Of a stretch of 64,000 nucleotides of DNA, positions 46,832-58,590 are shown one piece after another. The notes beneath the pieces are model-generated. The model was not told the DNA's origin. It was given only the letters and a program-made list of their open reading frames with translations, and ran no database searches. Position 1 is the first letter of the stretch. The number at the start of each line of letters is the position of its first letter. Origin of the DNA: Isoetes taiwanensis (Eukaryota > Streptophyta > Lycopodiopsida > Isoetales > Isoetaceae); contig JAJEKV010000019.1 of NCBI GenBank assembly GCA_021234155.1, positions 4,256,356-4,320,355 on the forward strand, in the 5' to 3' direction. The translations under genes and the position numbers were made by a program.

Positions 46832-47095
46832 TTTAAATAGGTTGATACTTGTAATACACTTTAAATAGGTTGAATGTAAAGTCTAGTCAAGTGCAAAGTT
46901 GAGGAGTTTGTATGGCATTTCTTTTGCATACCATTGTTTTGTTTATTGCCTTTAAACATATTAGACAATTAGGAGGTTTGATACATTGGGCTTTTAATGC
47001 TCCACAGAATTTAAAAACAAAAAAAAAAACAAAACTTGCAAACAATAACGGATGCCCTCAATAGAATGGAACTTGACTCACATGAGCCATGCTAT
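46832..47095. other. AT-rich spacer
   Basis: Contains a direct repeat of gttgatacttgtaatacact (46813-46858) and an A-rich tract at 47020. Nothing else recognised. Confidence 0.4.
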
Positions 47096-48715
47096 AGATC
47101 AAATTATCAAATTTGATTTCTTGGCAAAAGGTTTTACACAGCTTCAAATGCACATTCAGGACCAACTTACAAATTAATTATGGAGGAGGAATTAAGACAA
47201 TATGTATTATGAAGTTGCAGAAACGTTTGACTGCCCGGGGTGATGCCAAAAAAACATGACTAAGCTAGGGTAGAGATAGCTACCCCAAATTCCACAGCCA
47301 AGTCCACTTCAACAAAACCATGTTGAATGATCGGCCCCTGCATGTACAAAGCGTGAACATATCACTTCAACCAAGCATGCAAATCAACCCTTTCATTAGT
47401 AAGAAAGCCAAAATAACTCTAACATTCTTGATCTGAAAACCCCTTACCTTAGCCACCAAGCAAATCGAAAGCCGGATATCACTCCATCGGGCTCTCTATA
47501 AGAATCAAACTGAATTTACTACAGAGACTTGTTATCCAACTCTCGCTGGAGATTGAAGCCAAAGTTGAGATTCAGTACAATTGAATGCATCATTTTCCTG
47601 TGGTCAGTCATAAATATAATGTGTGCAAATGCAGCATCACAATCTGAATGGTCCGCTCTGTCAAATTTGGCCCAGTCCAACATTTTCCAATGGAATTTCC
47701 AGCTCAGACCCATGCACGTCATCATGGGAGGGAGTGGCATGTGATGGAAGGAGCAGAAATATTGTGGAGCTTAAACTGGCTCAGAAGCGATTTGTAGGCA
47801 GCATTCCCACTTCAATCTACAACTTTGAGTTCCTTCATAAAACTGGAGGTCTGGAGCAACCGTTTGGTTGGAACCATGCCACCTTTTATCAGAAAAATAA
47901 CTACTGAGCTTTCCCATCTCACCAACCTCAAAGTTATTCATTAGGCCATAAGTAATAATTTTACATGTTTAATTCCTGCCTTTTTGGAAAATCTCTCTAG
48001 CCTCACAGATATTTCCACCATACAGTGGTGTGAGAACCCAGAATTATCAAATTTGATTTCTTGGCAAAAGGTTTTACACAGCTCTAAATGCACATTCAGG
48101 ACCAACTTACAAATTCATTATGGAGAAGGAATTAAGACAATATGTATTATGAAGTTGCAGAAACGTTTGACTGCCCGGGGTGATGCCAAGAAAACATGAA
48201 TAAGCTAGGGTAGAGATAGCTACCCCAAATTCCACAGCCAAGTCCACTTCAACAAAACCACGTTGAATGATCGGCAGCTACCCCAAATTCCACAGCCAAG
48301 TCCACTTCAACAAAACCATGTTGAATGATCGGCCCCTGCATGTACAAAGCGTGAACAGATCACTTCAACCAAGCATGCAAATCAACCCTTTCATAGTAAG
48401 AAAGCCAAAATAACTCTAACATTCTTGATCTGAAAACCCCTTACCTTAGCCACCAAGCAAATCGAAAGCCGGATATCACTCCATCGGGCTCTCTATAAGA
48501 ATCAAACTGAAACTACTACAGAGACTTGTTATCCAACTCTCGCTGGAGATTGAAGCCAAAGTTGGGATTCAGTACAATTGAATGCATCATTTCCCTGTGG
48601 TCAGTCATAAATATAATGTGTGCAAATGCAGCATCACAATCTGAATGGTCCGCTCTGTCAAATTTGGCCCAGTCCAACATTTTCCAATGGAATTTCCAGC
48701 TCCAACATAAAAGAA
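47096..48715. repeat. Tandem duplication containing an LRR-receptor piece
   Basis: Segments 47096-47703 and 48046-48708 are near-identical (for example gacttgttatccaactctcg and cgctctgtcaaatttggccc). Copy 2 also contains a 60-bp inner tandem duplication (agctaccccaaattccacag, 48219 and 48277). The two copies diverge abruptly after atttccagctc, where only copy 1 continues into the LRR coding sequence. Confidence 0.88.
47529..48199 (+). pseudogene. LRR receptor-kinase N-terminus fragment
   Basis: The plus strand encodes a secretory-type start (FSTIECIIFLWSVINIMCAN, then AASQSEWSALSNLAQSNIFQ). In the next frame comes the LRRNT cap, SSDPCTSSWEGVACDGRSRN, followed by a first repeat, IVELKLAQKRFVGSIPTSIY. 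It then frays with frameshifts; SSLTDISTIQWCENPELSNL follows at 48000. These are hallmarks of an LRR-RLK ectodomain. No kinase domain follows. It sits in the Helitron-rich block, so capture by a Helitron is a reasonable inference. Confidence 0.75.
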
Positions 48716-50640
48716 TGATATTTCCTGCAGACCATAAAAGACATGCAGGAAGGTAAATAGATGCGTCCCATACTTTCATTGAGTTTTAAAGTTACCGTTT
48801 TTGCTGTTTTTGCATAAACAGCATGGGCAAGCATTCCTCATGTCATCAATTTCAAATTGGGGAGCTTTCAGCTTGGCTTCCTTAATGAACATGACATTTG
48901 CTTGTTTCTAAATATTTCCTGAGAAATAACTTCTGAAAGCCATATCTCTCTGTATAGGAAGAAGAAAGCTAAAAATCATGCAACATGCCTCAAATAGGTA
49001 CATCACTATATATGAAAGCAATATACCTGCATAGAGGATGAGGTGTATCATCTGGATGGGCTATATAGCATATGCTCCTAGAACTGGCACATAGAAGAAG
49101 TTCTGCTTCAGTACCATTTATTTACAATAATAAGAGGCATTGATATATTGCTATATACTATGGGCAGTGAGGTTTTACCTCGTTAAAAGTAAATTGAGCC
49201 CCTTCAAAGAACTGCATGAGAACAGATTTAGTACTCTGTCATAAATTTGATGTTGTGCACCTTCTGGGTTTAGGTTCATAAAAAACCTTGACATGCATTG
49301 CCGGCGGAGGATCACGTTGTATTCTGACAGTAAAGCACTTTACTTAGACCCAAATGACATCTTCCTGTTCATTTCATAGTAACTGCCAAGGTCCTTATGA
49401 TCCATCTCCGCTTGCTGTTCTTTGACATGCAGTCAGACGCAACCATCATCTTCTCCAGATGTATTCATCATACTGCAAATGCCATCAGCATTATCTATGT
49501 GTTCCAACAGTAGGGTTGTGCACATCGGCATCAGCTCTATAATATAAGGGAAAGACATTCAGTGCTACATCTATAGAGATCCATGCTATGCCATTACCGA
49601 AATGAAAGCCTACAAAACAACAATGAAAGCACACAACAAATAATCACATAACTCAAAAAATGTGCAAGCTAGAATTATAAGCAATTGGAGACTACTGGAT
49701 AATATAGTTACGAAAGCATAAACTCATGGAAAAAGTTTACCTACATAAGATACATGAGAAGAATTCAAATCGTCAAAACCCTCTTGTTGAGTCAACTATA
49801 ACAACACAAAATAAATATCTAGGATATTAGTTTCCAAGAAATATGTGATGGGATACTAAGACAACCATCAACTAAATGTAGCAGATAAAATCTCACCTTA
49901 AGAAGTCCATCCCAGCCAATTGCATGGCAAAGCCATTACGATCCTGCATCACCGCACTATTTGTAACAATACAAACTCACAATCTCCAAATTGGGTGTCT
50001 GATTTCCATTTTCCATCTCTTAAAAAAAGTTGTCAAAAGCAAATTGTGTTGTCAATGAAATTTTCAGCTTTTCAATGCAAATCTCGAGCAAAATTTCTCA
50101 AAACAATAAAAGCAAGAAGTGATTGTTTACTATATAATACATAAACTTCCAAAGCATACTTACCTTCAGAATGATCTATGACACTGACACACTCTGAGGA
50201 TCTCAAGCACATGGCCATATATCTGCTATGCCATCAAAGAAAAACCTAAAGATGGGGCAAAAATAGATGTAAAGAAAGCGATTTTTCAGCTTTTCAATGC
50301 AAATCTCGAGCAAAAGCCATTCTAGGTTCTTCGATTTACCTTGTTGCTTCCTGTGATCCAAGCTCTTCTTCAGATAAATGCAAACACTCAGGTTTTGCCA
50401 GAAAATGCTTTGTTTCTTGACAGTTTGCTACAGGTACTAAGCAAGAAATAAAGACAGAAGTTACGGATAAAGAGATAAAGAGAAGTTACGGACAAAGAGA
50501 AAAAAACTCAGATAAAAAAACCTAGAACAAAACTCCCTACCACTTGTTTCAGCGACCTCTGCTTTGCCACAGCGGATTAACTCAAGAAAGTTCAGAAAGA
50601 ACGATCACTATTTTGCTTCAACGACCTCTGTCCGACCTCG
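48716..50640. other. Non-coding stretch, nothing recognised
   Basis: Low-complexity and AT-rich, with short ORFs lacking known motifs. A piece gatttttcagcttttcaatgcaaatctcgagcaaaa occurs twice (about 50063 and 50280). It may be the distal part of the minus-strand Helitron. Confidence 0.35.
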
Positions 50641-50699
50641 GCATCGTTCAGTAAACCGAGGAAGGAAAAAACAGACGGATCAATCTAAACGGCTCCATA

Positions 50700-51300
50700 A
50701 TGTTGCTCTTGCTACTGTCGTTTACTAAGGAAGGAAGGAAGGAAGGAAGTACCGCGGAGGCCAAACTTGACCTATGAGACGGTACTACATGCAGTACACA
50801 AAGCAGATAAAACCACACCAAAAAGACAAATGCTACTATACAATGTGTCCCTACTACTGGGATGAAAAAACCCCCACATGGGAGGAAAACCCCTGGTAGT
50901 AGGCTCTCAGATCCCTTGTCCTGTAAGGGATTCTCTGACGGTAGAGACTTGCAAAATGTAGGATGCGAGATGTGCAACCATTGGCGATGCCAGCAATTGA
51001 TGCAGCGGTGCCTCAGAGCATCTAAGATCAGCATGTGTTGCTCGGATATGCGTATATGCCGGACACTCTTGCAGAGCATGGTGCTCATCCTCTACTGTCC
51101 GCATATGGCAACACTGGCATATTCTCTCATGCCGGGGGATTCTCTGCCCTCCATCTGTAGTCCAACGGCCTGTTTCAATTCTGAGATGATGGGACCCCGT
51201 CCTCACGGAGGCAATAGCTCTTCGTTTCTTCATAGATATATGCGCTTTCAAGTACTAGTGTGGGCCATGTTCCAGTGTTGGATTAACTTGCGTGTGGTAG
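50700..51300 (-). mobile_element. LINE 3' fragment (same group)
   Basis: The minus-strand frame 51251-50907 encodes KKRRAIASVRTGSHHLRIET and then RICQCCHMRTVEDEHHALQE followed by CPAY, the same C-terminal module as the LINEs at 16.3 and 40.1 kb. After the stop the 3' UTR has a stem-loop (cctactaccagg...agtagtagg, 50911-50850), the motif cataggtc, and a (TTCC)n tail (ggaagg repeats at 50729-50750 on the plus strand). It is heavily 5'-truncated. Confidence 0.85.
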
Positions 51301-51631
51301 TGCTCTGTTTTAGGCTTTGCACGAGTGGCTGCAAAGAAACAGAACGTTAAAATAATAATACGTTCGAGGGAGGGTGAAGTGCCGAGAAACCAAGACATCG
51401 CCGATTGCTGTGCTCTGCTTTGCGAACTCAGCCCGCCATGCTGCATTAACCCACGGGCACTGCCCAGACCCAAGAGAGAGAAAATAGTCGCCGGAAGAAT
51501 GAAGAGAAATAACAAAAATATTTTGAAAGAAGAAGTTTGGCCGGAAAACCCATTTTTGGGTTCCAAATGTAACGCCGGAAAGGGCACACCGGCGTGAGAG
51601 AGAAAGGGCAAAAACTTTTTAAGTAAGTAGA
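51301..51631. other. Spacer between LINE and Helitron end
   Basis: Moderately GC-rich sequence with possible ORFs on both strands but no known domain (51325-51597 plus). Nothing assignable. Confidence 0.35.
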
Positions 51632-51776
51632 CTAGTAAATGTGTGCCCGGCGTTGCCGGGCTAAAGTGCAAATGAATCACAAAGTACAAATAAATCAAAT
51701 AAATCACGCACAATACGGGCTAAAGTACAAATGAAATCACAAAGTACAAATGAATCACGCACAGATACGCAAAGTA
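51632..51776 (-). mobile_element. Helitron 3' terminus with subterminal repeats
   Basis: On the minus strand: hairpin GCCCGGCAACGCCGGGC (51661-51645), ACACATTTA, CTAG (51635-51632), then T. To the right lie two copies of gggctaaagtRcaaatga-atcacaaagtacaaat. The rest of this Helitron is cut off by an L1-type LINE whose poly(A) tail starts at 51777. Confidence 0.78.
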
Positions 51777-53730
51777 TTTTTTTTTTTTTTTTTTTTTTTT
51801 TAAGAACTGTGTCATCAATATATTAAAAGAATGGTAATGTTACAAAGCAAGTGAGGAGGAAGGAGAACTGCCCCAAAGAGACAGCGATACCTCGACACTC
51901 CACAACAAACTCACAGAAAAACTGCAACTCTACTGCTGTACAAATCGACCATCACCATCTACAATCCCGGGAATACCAGAAAGCTTTGAAATAGCTTGTA
52001 CCTGAGTCGAGGAATCAGAGAGGATGCAGGCTGCTGAATCCCCTGAAAGATCCACAACCGCCGCGCTTCCAAATCGACCCACCAACCAAGCCATGCACGG
52101 ATGCAAGGCTTGTTGCCGCAAGAGGCCAATCACCAGATACACATGAAGCGACAATGGCTGGCTAGTCAATCACATGAAACGAGCCACGACCCAATCCCAG
52201 GCGGGCTGCAAGTGAGGGCATAAAACCGGAACAATGCTCCACGGTCTCAACGATGAAGGCCACAACAAGGGCGAGAGAGGGCTCACACGCCCTAAACCGA
52301 CTCACAAGGACATTCACCGATACATGTGGTGCACCACCGCCACGAAGCACCCTAACCCGATGGGGAAGTGGAGCTCCATGTCCACGCCCAAACCGAAGCC
52401 ATCGAGAACACGGAAGCCGCAGAGACCACTTGCCACGAAGGGGCAGAGTGTCATGAATAGCCAGCACCGGTAACAAGACCGCACAAAACAAGAAGATACC
52501 ACATCCGGATGAACCTTCCAAACCACGCACCACCACATCATCTGAGGGACTATAGGTATGTGTAGCGGAATACCCCCGCCACTTGTTCCCGTGATAGCCC
52601 GGTCCACTGCCCCTCGGCGAAAGCGAGCTCGAAAAGAATTCCCCACGAAGCTAGCCGACCACCCCAATACCAATCCTCCAAGGTGAGCACACAGCAGCCG
52701 CCGCCTCCAGCGGAACTGCGTCCAGAGCATGCACAGTGGCATCCAAGGGCAAGTCCAGGGGTAGAGGAACCCACAAGAAAGGAGAAGAGTGGTGACAAAC
52801 CGAGGCATAATCTAGTGGAAGAGCACACGCACATGATCCAAAGCCCCAACACCCCGTGAGAAAAGGGGATGCATGTGGAAAAGGCCGGAGACCATACAAC
52901 AATTGCCTGGGCAACTCCACATGCATGCGACGGCTTCCCAAATGCCACACAATGGCGAAGAGCCTGCAACAACAGCGCCACACCAGGAGAAGATGCTCCA
53001 TCCTGCAGAGTGCTCCAAACAAACTTGGAGACCAACACCTTACTATGCACGGCGCCAAATCCGAATGGCCAAGCCCCCATCCTCCGGGGACGGAGACACT
53101 TCCACCAAGCCACTTTAACAACTGCCCCTTCATCATCCCCACCCCACACAAAATTTGAACAATCTTATCCAAAGCACGTATCTTACCCTCGGGAGCTAAC
53201 ATCGCAGATCTTTGTATACACGTGGAGTGCTACAAAGTCTTGACTTGGCAGCGGTGATCCTACCGCCATGGATAACTTGCTACCCTTCCACCAATTGAGG
53301 TGTTTCTGCAACCCCTGCAAAATCTCGTCCCACACCCTCCCCAGGGAAACATCCCCTCCAAAAGGAATACCCAACAGCTTAGTACACACATTACCTGGAA
53401 GCACCTTCCAAGGGAATAGAGCCAAACAAGGGGGAGGCGGAGTCAGCTGAGCCCATAATGCGGAGCATTTACCCCAATTAAGAAGAATGCCCGAGGCCAA
53501 GGAGAAAGTATCCGGCAGACCCTTCACATTCCGCAGATTCCTCTCTTCTGCCACCAAGAAGAGGAAAGTGTCATCGGCGAACTGGTTAATAATCTGCTGG
53601 CTACCATCCTGCATCCGAAGCCCATCCACCACTCCTGTTAGAGCCTGAACTCTAACCTTGCAAGAAGGATGAAAAACCCAACAATCCAAGCTCAATCTAT
53701 CAGAACAAGGCAATGCACAACACAAAGAAT
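51777..53730 (-). mobile_element. 5'-truncated L1-type LINE with poly(A) tail
   Basis: A run of about 25 T at 51777-51801 on the plus strand is the poly(A) tail of a minus-strand element. The frame 53725-53183 has INQFADDTFLFLVAEERNLR and the downstream palm/thumb (SGILLNWGKCSALWAQL, KLLGIPFGGD), typical of plant L1 RT. Frames 53202-52314 hold the rest (VAWWKCLRPRRMGAWPFGFG). GC content is higher than in the surroundings. It inserted into the Helitron end at 51632. The 5' end is lost before the first RT domains. Confidence 0.85.
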
Positions 53731-53739
53731 CACCATCTC

Positions 53740-54122
53740 CATAGCTAGATCAAGCAAAATGCTCTCCCCCAATACACCGTCTTTCTGTTCTTCCTCTCTG
53801 CTCAAATAATACAGTGATCATCATGCCCACAATGCATTCGTGCAAATATCCTGCACGCATGCATGCGCGTATATCACTCCATATACGGTATACTACCACC
53901 TCAATAGTGGTGAACGTGGTGAGTGTGGTGAGTAGTGTGGTGGATGTGGTGAGTAGTGTGGTGGATGTGGTGATGAGTGTGGTGAGTGGTGGCGAGTGTG
54001 GTGAGTGGTGATCACCCCAACAGTGGCGACCACAGTGGGAAAATGTGCCACTCCGTGGCGGAGAACCCAACAAAACATACTAATATGGTCCTTGGGACAT
54101 GTCCCCAAATGACACATTTACA
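53740..54122 (-). repeat. Probable 3' LTR of the Ty3/gypsy element
   Basis: In element orientation, the purine tract gaggaggg (complement of 54123-54130) is followed by TGTAAATGTGTCATTTGG, a plausible LTR start at 54122. The left end is unclear because the L1 abuts it. The LTR includes a (GTGGTGAGT)n-type repeat (53910-54012). The matching 5' LTR is missing, since the element is truncated near 61790. Confidence 0.45.
53910..54012. repeat. GTGGTGA/GTGGATGTG minisatellite
   Basis: Roughly a dozen units of 6-9 bases (gtggtgagt, gtggtggat). The same kind of sequence occurs at 59508-59760 within the same retrotransposon, 5.5 kb away. Confidence 0.9.
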
Positions 54123-54416
54123 CCCTCCTCAAATCCAAATGACTGATACAAACAAACTGGTCCAAAATGACAGTGACGAAACAGAGCCTTTGTGACTGTG
54201 GCAAACTTTGAAAGCTGATATCTTGAGTTCTAGACCTCCGTTTGACCTGCACCATAGCTCGTTGGATTCGTATCGCCGAAACGCATCTTTTGATGTAGGG
54301 TAGATGAAGTATTATTGAACTGTCGCCACCTGTTTTTACAGAAAACGACCTGCTGTAACCCAAAAGTTCTCCACAAATTCTCTGTAATTGGAGCTATGCC
54401 AAATCTGAATCCTTTA

Positions 54417-55740
54417 GAAAAACACTTCCCTTTCAAAATAAGGCCTGAGATCCTTGCCATTTCTGGGATTAGGCAACAATTCCCCTTCTGGAGTCATCAA
54501 ATAGAAAGCCCCACCTGGTACCTCTTTATCAATCAGAAATGGACCTTCCCATGGGCTTTGAAATTTGGACAGATGCTTCTTAGTGGTCCTGCACAACACC
54601 AATTGCCCTTCCTCAAATGGATTGAGAACCTGTAACTTATCTTTGATAAGCTTTACTTTCTGTTTATGCCTCATATTGAACTCTGCTGCTTCTTGTCTCA
54701 TCTCTTGCAATTGCAGCAAATCATCCATCCTATTATGCACTTGATTTGGAGTTGGAACTTCTCCTAAATTCTCATAATAAGGTAGCTCCACAAATGAACA
54801 CAAAGGAATGTCCAAATGAATAGGCATCACAGCTTGCACTCCATAAACCAATTCAAATGGTGTAAATCCTGTAGCTAACTTATAAGTACACCTGAAACTC
54901 CATAAGGCACCTGTCAAGGCTTCATGCCAATTTCTTTGATTATCCTTTTTGTTTTGGCCAAGATAGCTTTCGAATTTTGTTAGTAGACTCGACTTGCCCA
55001 TTTCCCCGTGGATAATAAGAGAAGCTTGCACATGTTGAACACCAATCTTTTTGTTAAGCGAGCTACTACTTTCCCCATGAAATGAGTTCCCGATCGGACA
55101 AAAGAATGGTTGGAAGCCAAACCGAGAAATCAAATTGTGAGAGAAAGCTTACTTTGTGGTATTTTACGTAGCATGCTTTCTTTGGAATTGCTTCTACCCA
55201 CCGTAGTAAACATACATGTGGCTGCCAAGATATACTTGTGACCTTTGGAAGATGGAGGATTGATAGGCCCAATGTAATCCAATCCCCACATATGAAATGG
55301 ACCAACGCTCAAAATAGGATGGAATGGCATATTATTGTGGCCTGTTAATTGTTTATGCCTTTGACACTTCTCACATTTGCTAACAAAGTCTCTAGTATCC
55401 TTGTAAAGAGTTGGCCAATAATATCCCCAATGAAGGACCTTCCTAGCTGTGGTTCTGGCTGCAAAATGCCCCTAACACTCATGTGCTTGCTGCAACAAAT
55501 CATGAGTTTGCTGACCAGCAACACATCTTAATAAGAGACCTTCCATAGTCCTCTTATAAAGAATAGCTTCATACACCACATAACAAGCCGCTTGTACTCT
55601 AAGAGCATGCTTTTGTTGCTTCGAAAATGATGAAGGATAAGTCTGATCTTGTAAATACCTGTATATATTTGCATACCAAAGATCCACGGTCTCAATGAAC
55701 CCTTGTAATACTCCATTATCCGGAACTGCTACTGGCTGGT
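54417..55740 (-). pseudogene. Integrase region of the second gypsy element
   Basis: From the HHCC zinc finger (HECxGHFAARTTARK...CEKCQRHK, about 55480-55350) into the core (WGLDYIGPINPP, about 55290). The core is frameshifted near 55140. The distal part in 55133-54414 is NWHEALTGALWSFRCTYKLA, then TPFELVYGVQAVMP and a long C-terminal coiled segment ending EGELLPNPRNGKDLRPYF. The catalytic Asp-Asp-Glu residues fall in the damaged middle. Confidence 0.85.
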
Positions 55741-56450
55741 CTGTTTCCTCTTCTATTTCAGCACCACTACTCAAATAGGCACTTGGATTATGAGCTCCTT
55801 GAGCCATCTTAACATACTTCAACTCAAATTCTTGTATGATAAGAGCCCATCTTGTAAACTTAAGATCTTGCACAGTCTTGTTGTAAATGTATGGCAATGG
55901 GTTCACATCCATATGAATGTAAACATATTGTACATTTGCTGAATTCCATTGTGAAGGCAGAAGATAATGTCTAAATTTATTCAAGGCCCACTTCAATGCC
56001 AACCCAAGATGCTCCACATGTGTCCATTTATGCTCTTGTGGAGTTAACACCCTGCTAGCATAGTAATTCACATCATAATGCTTTTGCTGATTTTTCTGAC
56101 ATAATGTGACAGCCAAAGCTTGCTCCCAAACTGTAAAGAATAAATGAAATGGCTCACTCATTCTTGGAGGAATCAGCAAAGTTCTCTCTTTCAATTGTCC
56201 AAGGCACCATTCAAATGCTTCTGAGCGTCCTCATTCCATCTAAAATTCTGCCCTGGCTTCATACAATCCACAAGTGGCTGGGTTATTTTGGCAAAATTGT
56301 GCAAATACCTCCTACTAAAACTGAGTTGGCCATATAAGCTTCTCACTTGGGATACATTTGTAGGTGGTTTGACCTTCTCCAAGGCTGCAATCTTACCATG
56401 ATCCACTTGTAATCCCTTTTCTGAAACATAATTGCCCAATAGTTTTCCTC
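55472..56450 (-). pseudogene. RT thumb and RNase H of the second gypsy element
   Basis: Begins at the CACTA border (GGKLLGNYVSEKGLQVDHGK, VRSLYGQLSFSRRYLHNFAK) and, after a frameshift near 56190, gives RNase H (YYASRVLTPQEHKWTHVEHL, YIHMDVNPLPYIYN, RWALIIQEFELKYVKMAQGA). It is the direct continuation of the RT half at 58727-59396. Confidence 0.88.
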
Positions 56451-56949
56451 CACTACAAGAGAAGGGGTCCATTAGTGTCACTAAAATGTCACCACAATAT
56501 TGAAAAGTGTGTACTATGACATTATTAGTGATATTTTTACAGAAGTGATGCTATAGGTGCCACAATTTGTGTCACCTATAGCCCCACTCTTTGTGTTGTT
56601 TCCTATCTAGCATGTTTCTTTCAGTTAGATACTAACAGTTGAACACAAAGTTGGAGACAAAGAGCAGTGCATGAAGCATGGAAGCTCTGACGTCCTTTCT
56701 AGGGACACAAGATGTCACATCTGTTCTGGTCATGTAAGCCTGCTAGGCTATGCATGCATTCTTATTTTAACAAACGCATGTAGCTAATTGAACAAATTAT
56801 TAAAATACCTTGCTCGTTTGTCCCACCTCACTGTGTATAAGCCTTCCAACTTGCATTACAGAATTAACCTTTTTAATGTTGTGGCCTTTCCTGGTTATAA
56901 TCCAATCTCCTATAGTTCGTTAGTGCATAATAATGTCAGTAATTTGGTT

Positions 56950-57245
56950 ATGACGCTATAGATGTTGCTATTAGCATCAAGTATAGCGTCACCAGTTATT
57001 GCACATATAGCATCAGCGTTAGTGTCAGTGCCCAGTGATGACGTTATAAGTGGTGTTATTAGCATCATATATAGTGTCAGTAGTTGTCACACATATAACA
57101 TTAGTCTCAGTGTCATTGTTAGCATCAAATATAGTGCCAGTAGTTGCTACACATATAACATCAGTGTTAGTGTCGGGACCACTGGTGACATTATAGGTGG
57201 TATTATTAGCATCAAATATAATAGCACCTTTTGTGTCACACGTTT
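56950..57245. repeat. Degenerate 70-80 bp repeats inside the CACTA element
   Basis: Four related units containing attagcatcaaRtatagYgtcagtagtt-RcacatataRcat are arranged in tandem. They are likely expanded subterminal transposase-binding-type repeats. The apparent ORFs here (for example VSVPSDDVISGVISIIYSVS) are repeat translations, not genes. Confidence 0.7.
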
Positions 57246-58590
57246 TGTCAATGTTTGAGTGGTCATTAGCATACGGCCACCCGGGGAGCACTGCCAGGAT
57301 AGGCTACCTCGAAAACCTTTGTGGGGTCTGTCTCCTAGGGTCGGGACTCTCCCCTCTGGTGAGGTGGCCCTGTAAAGTCCTGGCCTTGTTTGTCTTGGGA
57401 AAGGGTGCCAGTCATGCTTGCCAAACAACAGGCTGCCCGGACCGTTCTAATGCTAACTCTTTGATCTGACCTTATTTGCTAATTTGTGGCAAATATTTGG
57501 TATACGAAGTATCTGGAACCATTGGCTATGCAGGCACTCGACATGGAATAAAATCCCTTTGCATTTCTTGAATGGCATACATACCACCATGTCAAACATC
57601 TATTTGTGCACTTCATGGAGGAAGTTTATGTGGGCACACAACACTAGGATGTTGGCCTTAATTTATAAAGGTACAGTTGTAAACCCAATACAATATACAT
57701 GACACTATAGTGATTATTGGGACTTCGGATGTGCACATAACACTAGGAAAAGGCTCTTTCTGAATTAAATGCCATGGCCGAGGGAAAGTGGAACGATCCT
57801 TGAACTGATTTTTATTGGCTTTGCTCTTCTAACCTTAACTTATAAATTGGGACTTGTTAGTTCAACACACTAGGCACACATGGTCTATCCAGGGAAAAAA
57901 ATTGCTTTATGGACTATATTATACAGATATATTTGCCTTATTTCTCAAAAGAAGGAAGCAAGTAGGAAATGGGATTTTTTTCGCAGAACAAGCTATTCAA
58001 ATGCATGTGTTTGACCATGCATGCATTGCATCTAGAACCATAAATCTCTATCAAGTGCAAGGGGACTCCCTAGCTATGCTCAAACAATATACAGATCGTT
58101 TAAAATTGAGCCACTGTGGACCTATGGTAATATTGATGCTTAATTTATTTGCAAAAGGAATTTTCCTTTCAACCTTGTTGTAGGCCGAAAACTCTGAAGA
58201 AGATAATAGATTAAAATTTCTAAAGCATTGGTGATACATCGCATCTAGAGAACTTGTAAATCAACGTTTTTTGTCCTAATACACATCGAATATTTCTAAG
58301 ACAGGGTGAAACTCGGTCTCTAATCCAAGTCGGCAACATAAATCTGAGGTATCGGACTTAGGGGTCGTGCAACATTTTCAAAACAATTTAGGGTTACGAT
58401 TGAAAGTTCTAAACCCTAACAGAACTGAAACGTACGCATTGCTGGCAGTTCCGACCTTCATTTTTCATCTTTAATCTTCGGTGGTGGAGATGTCCTTAGA
58501 AGTCCGGCCTATTGCAAGATGTGATGGCATAAAATAGTAAGATTTCTGCCTGTTGCAAGATGAGATGGCACAGCGGATAAGATTCCAGCT
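57246..58590. other. CACTA interior without a gene
   Basis: No transposase-like frame is seen on either strand. A GC-richer block (57280-57450) has no recognisable product. The short plus ORF 57854-58183 has no known motif. Confidence 0.45.

Noticed and set aside
49500-49550. 5' end of the minus-strand Helitron (tataatataaggga)
   Set aside because: Resembles a Helitron 5' end but the base after it is not T, so the A^T rule is broken.
52234-53243. Several long ORFs on the plus strand opposite the L1
   Set aside because: Shadows of the GC-rich minus-strand L1 ORF2; no domains in the plus-strand frames.
56962-57258. Serine/valine-rich ORF inside the CACTA element
   Set aside because: It translates the tandem 70-80 bp subterminal repeats; the reverse strand is equally open.
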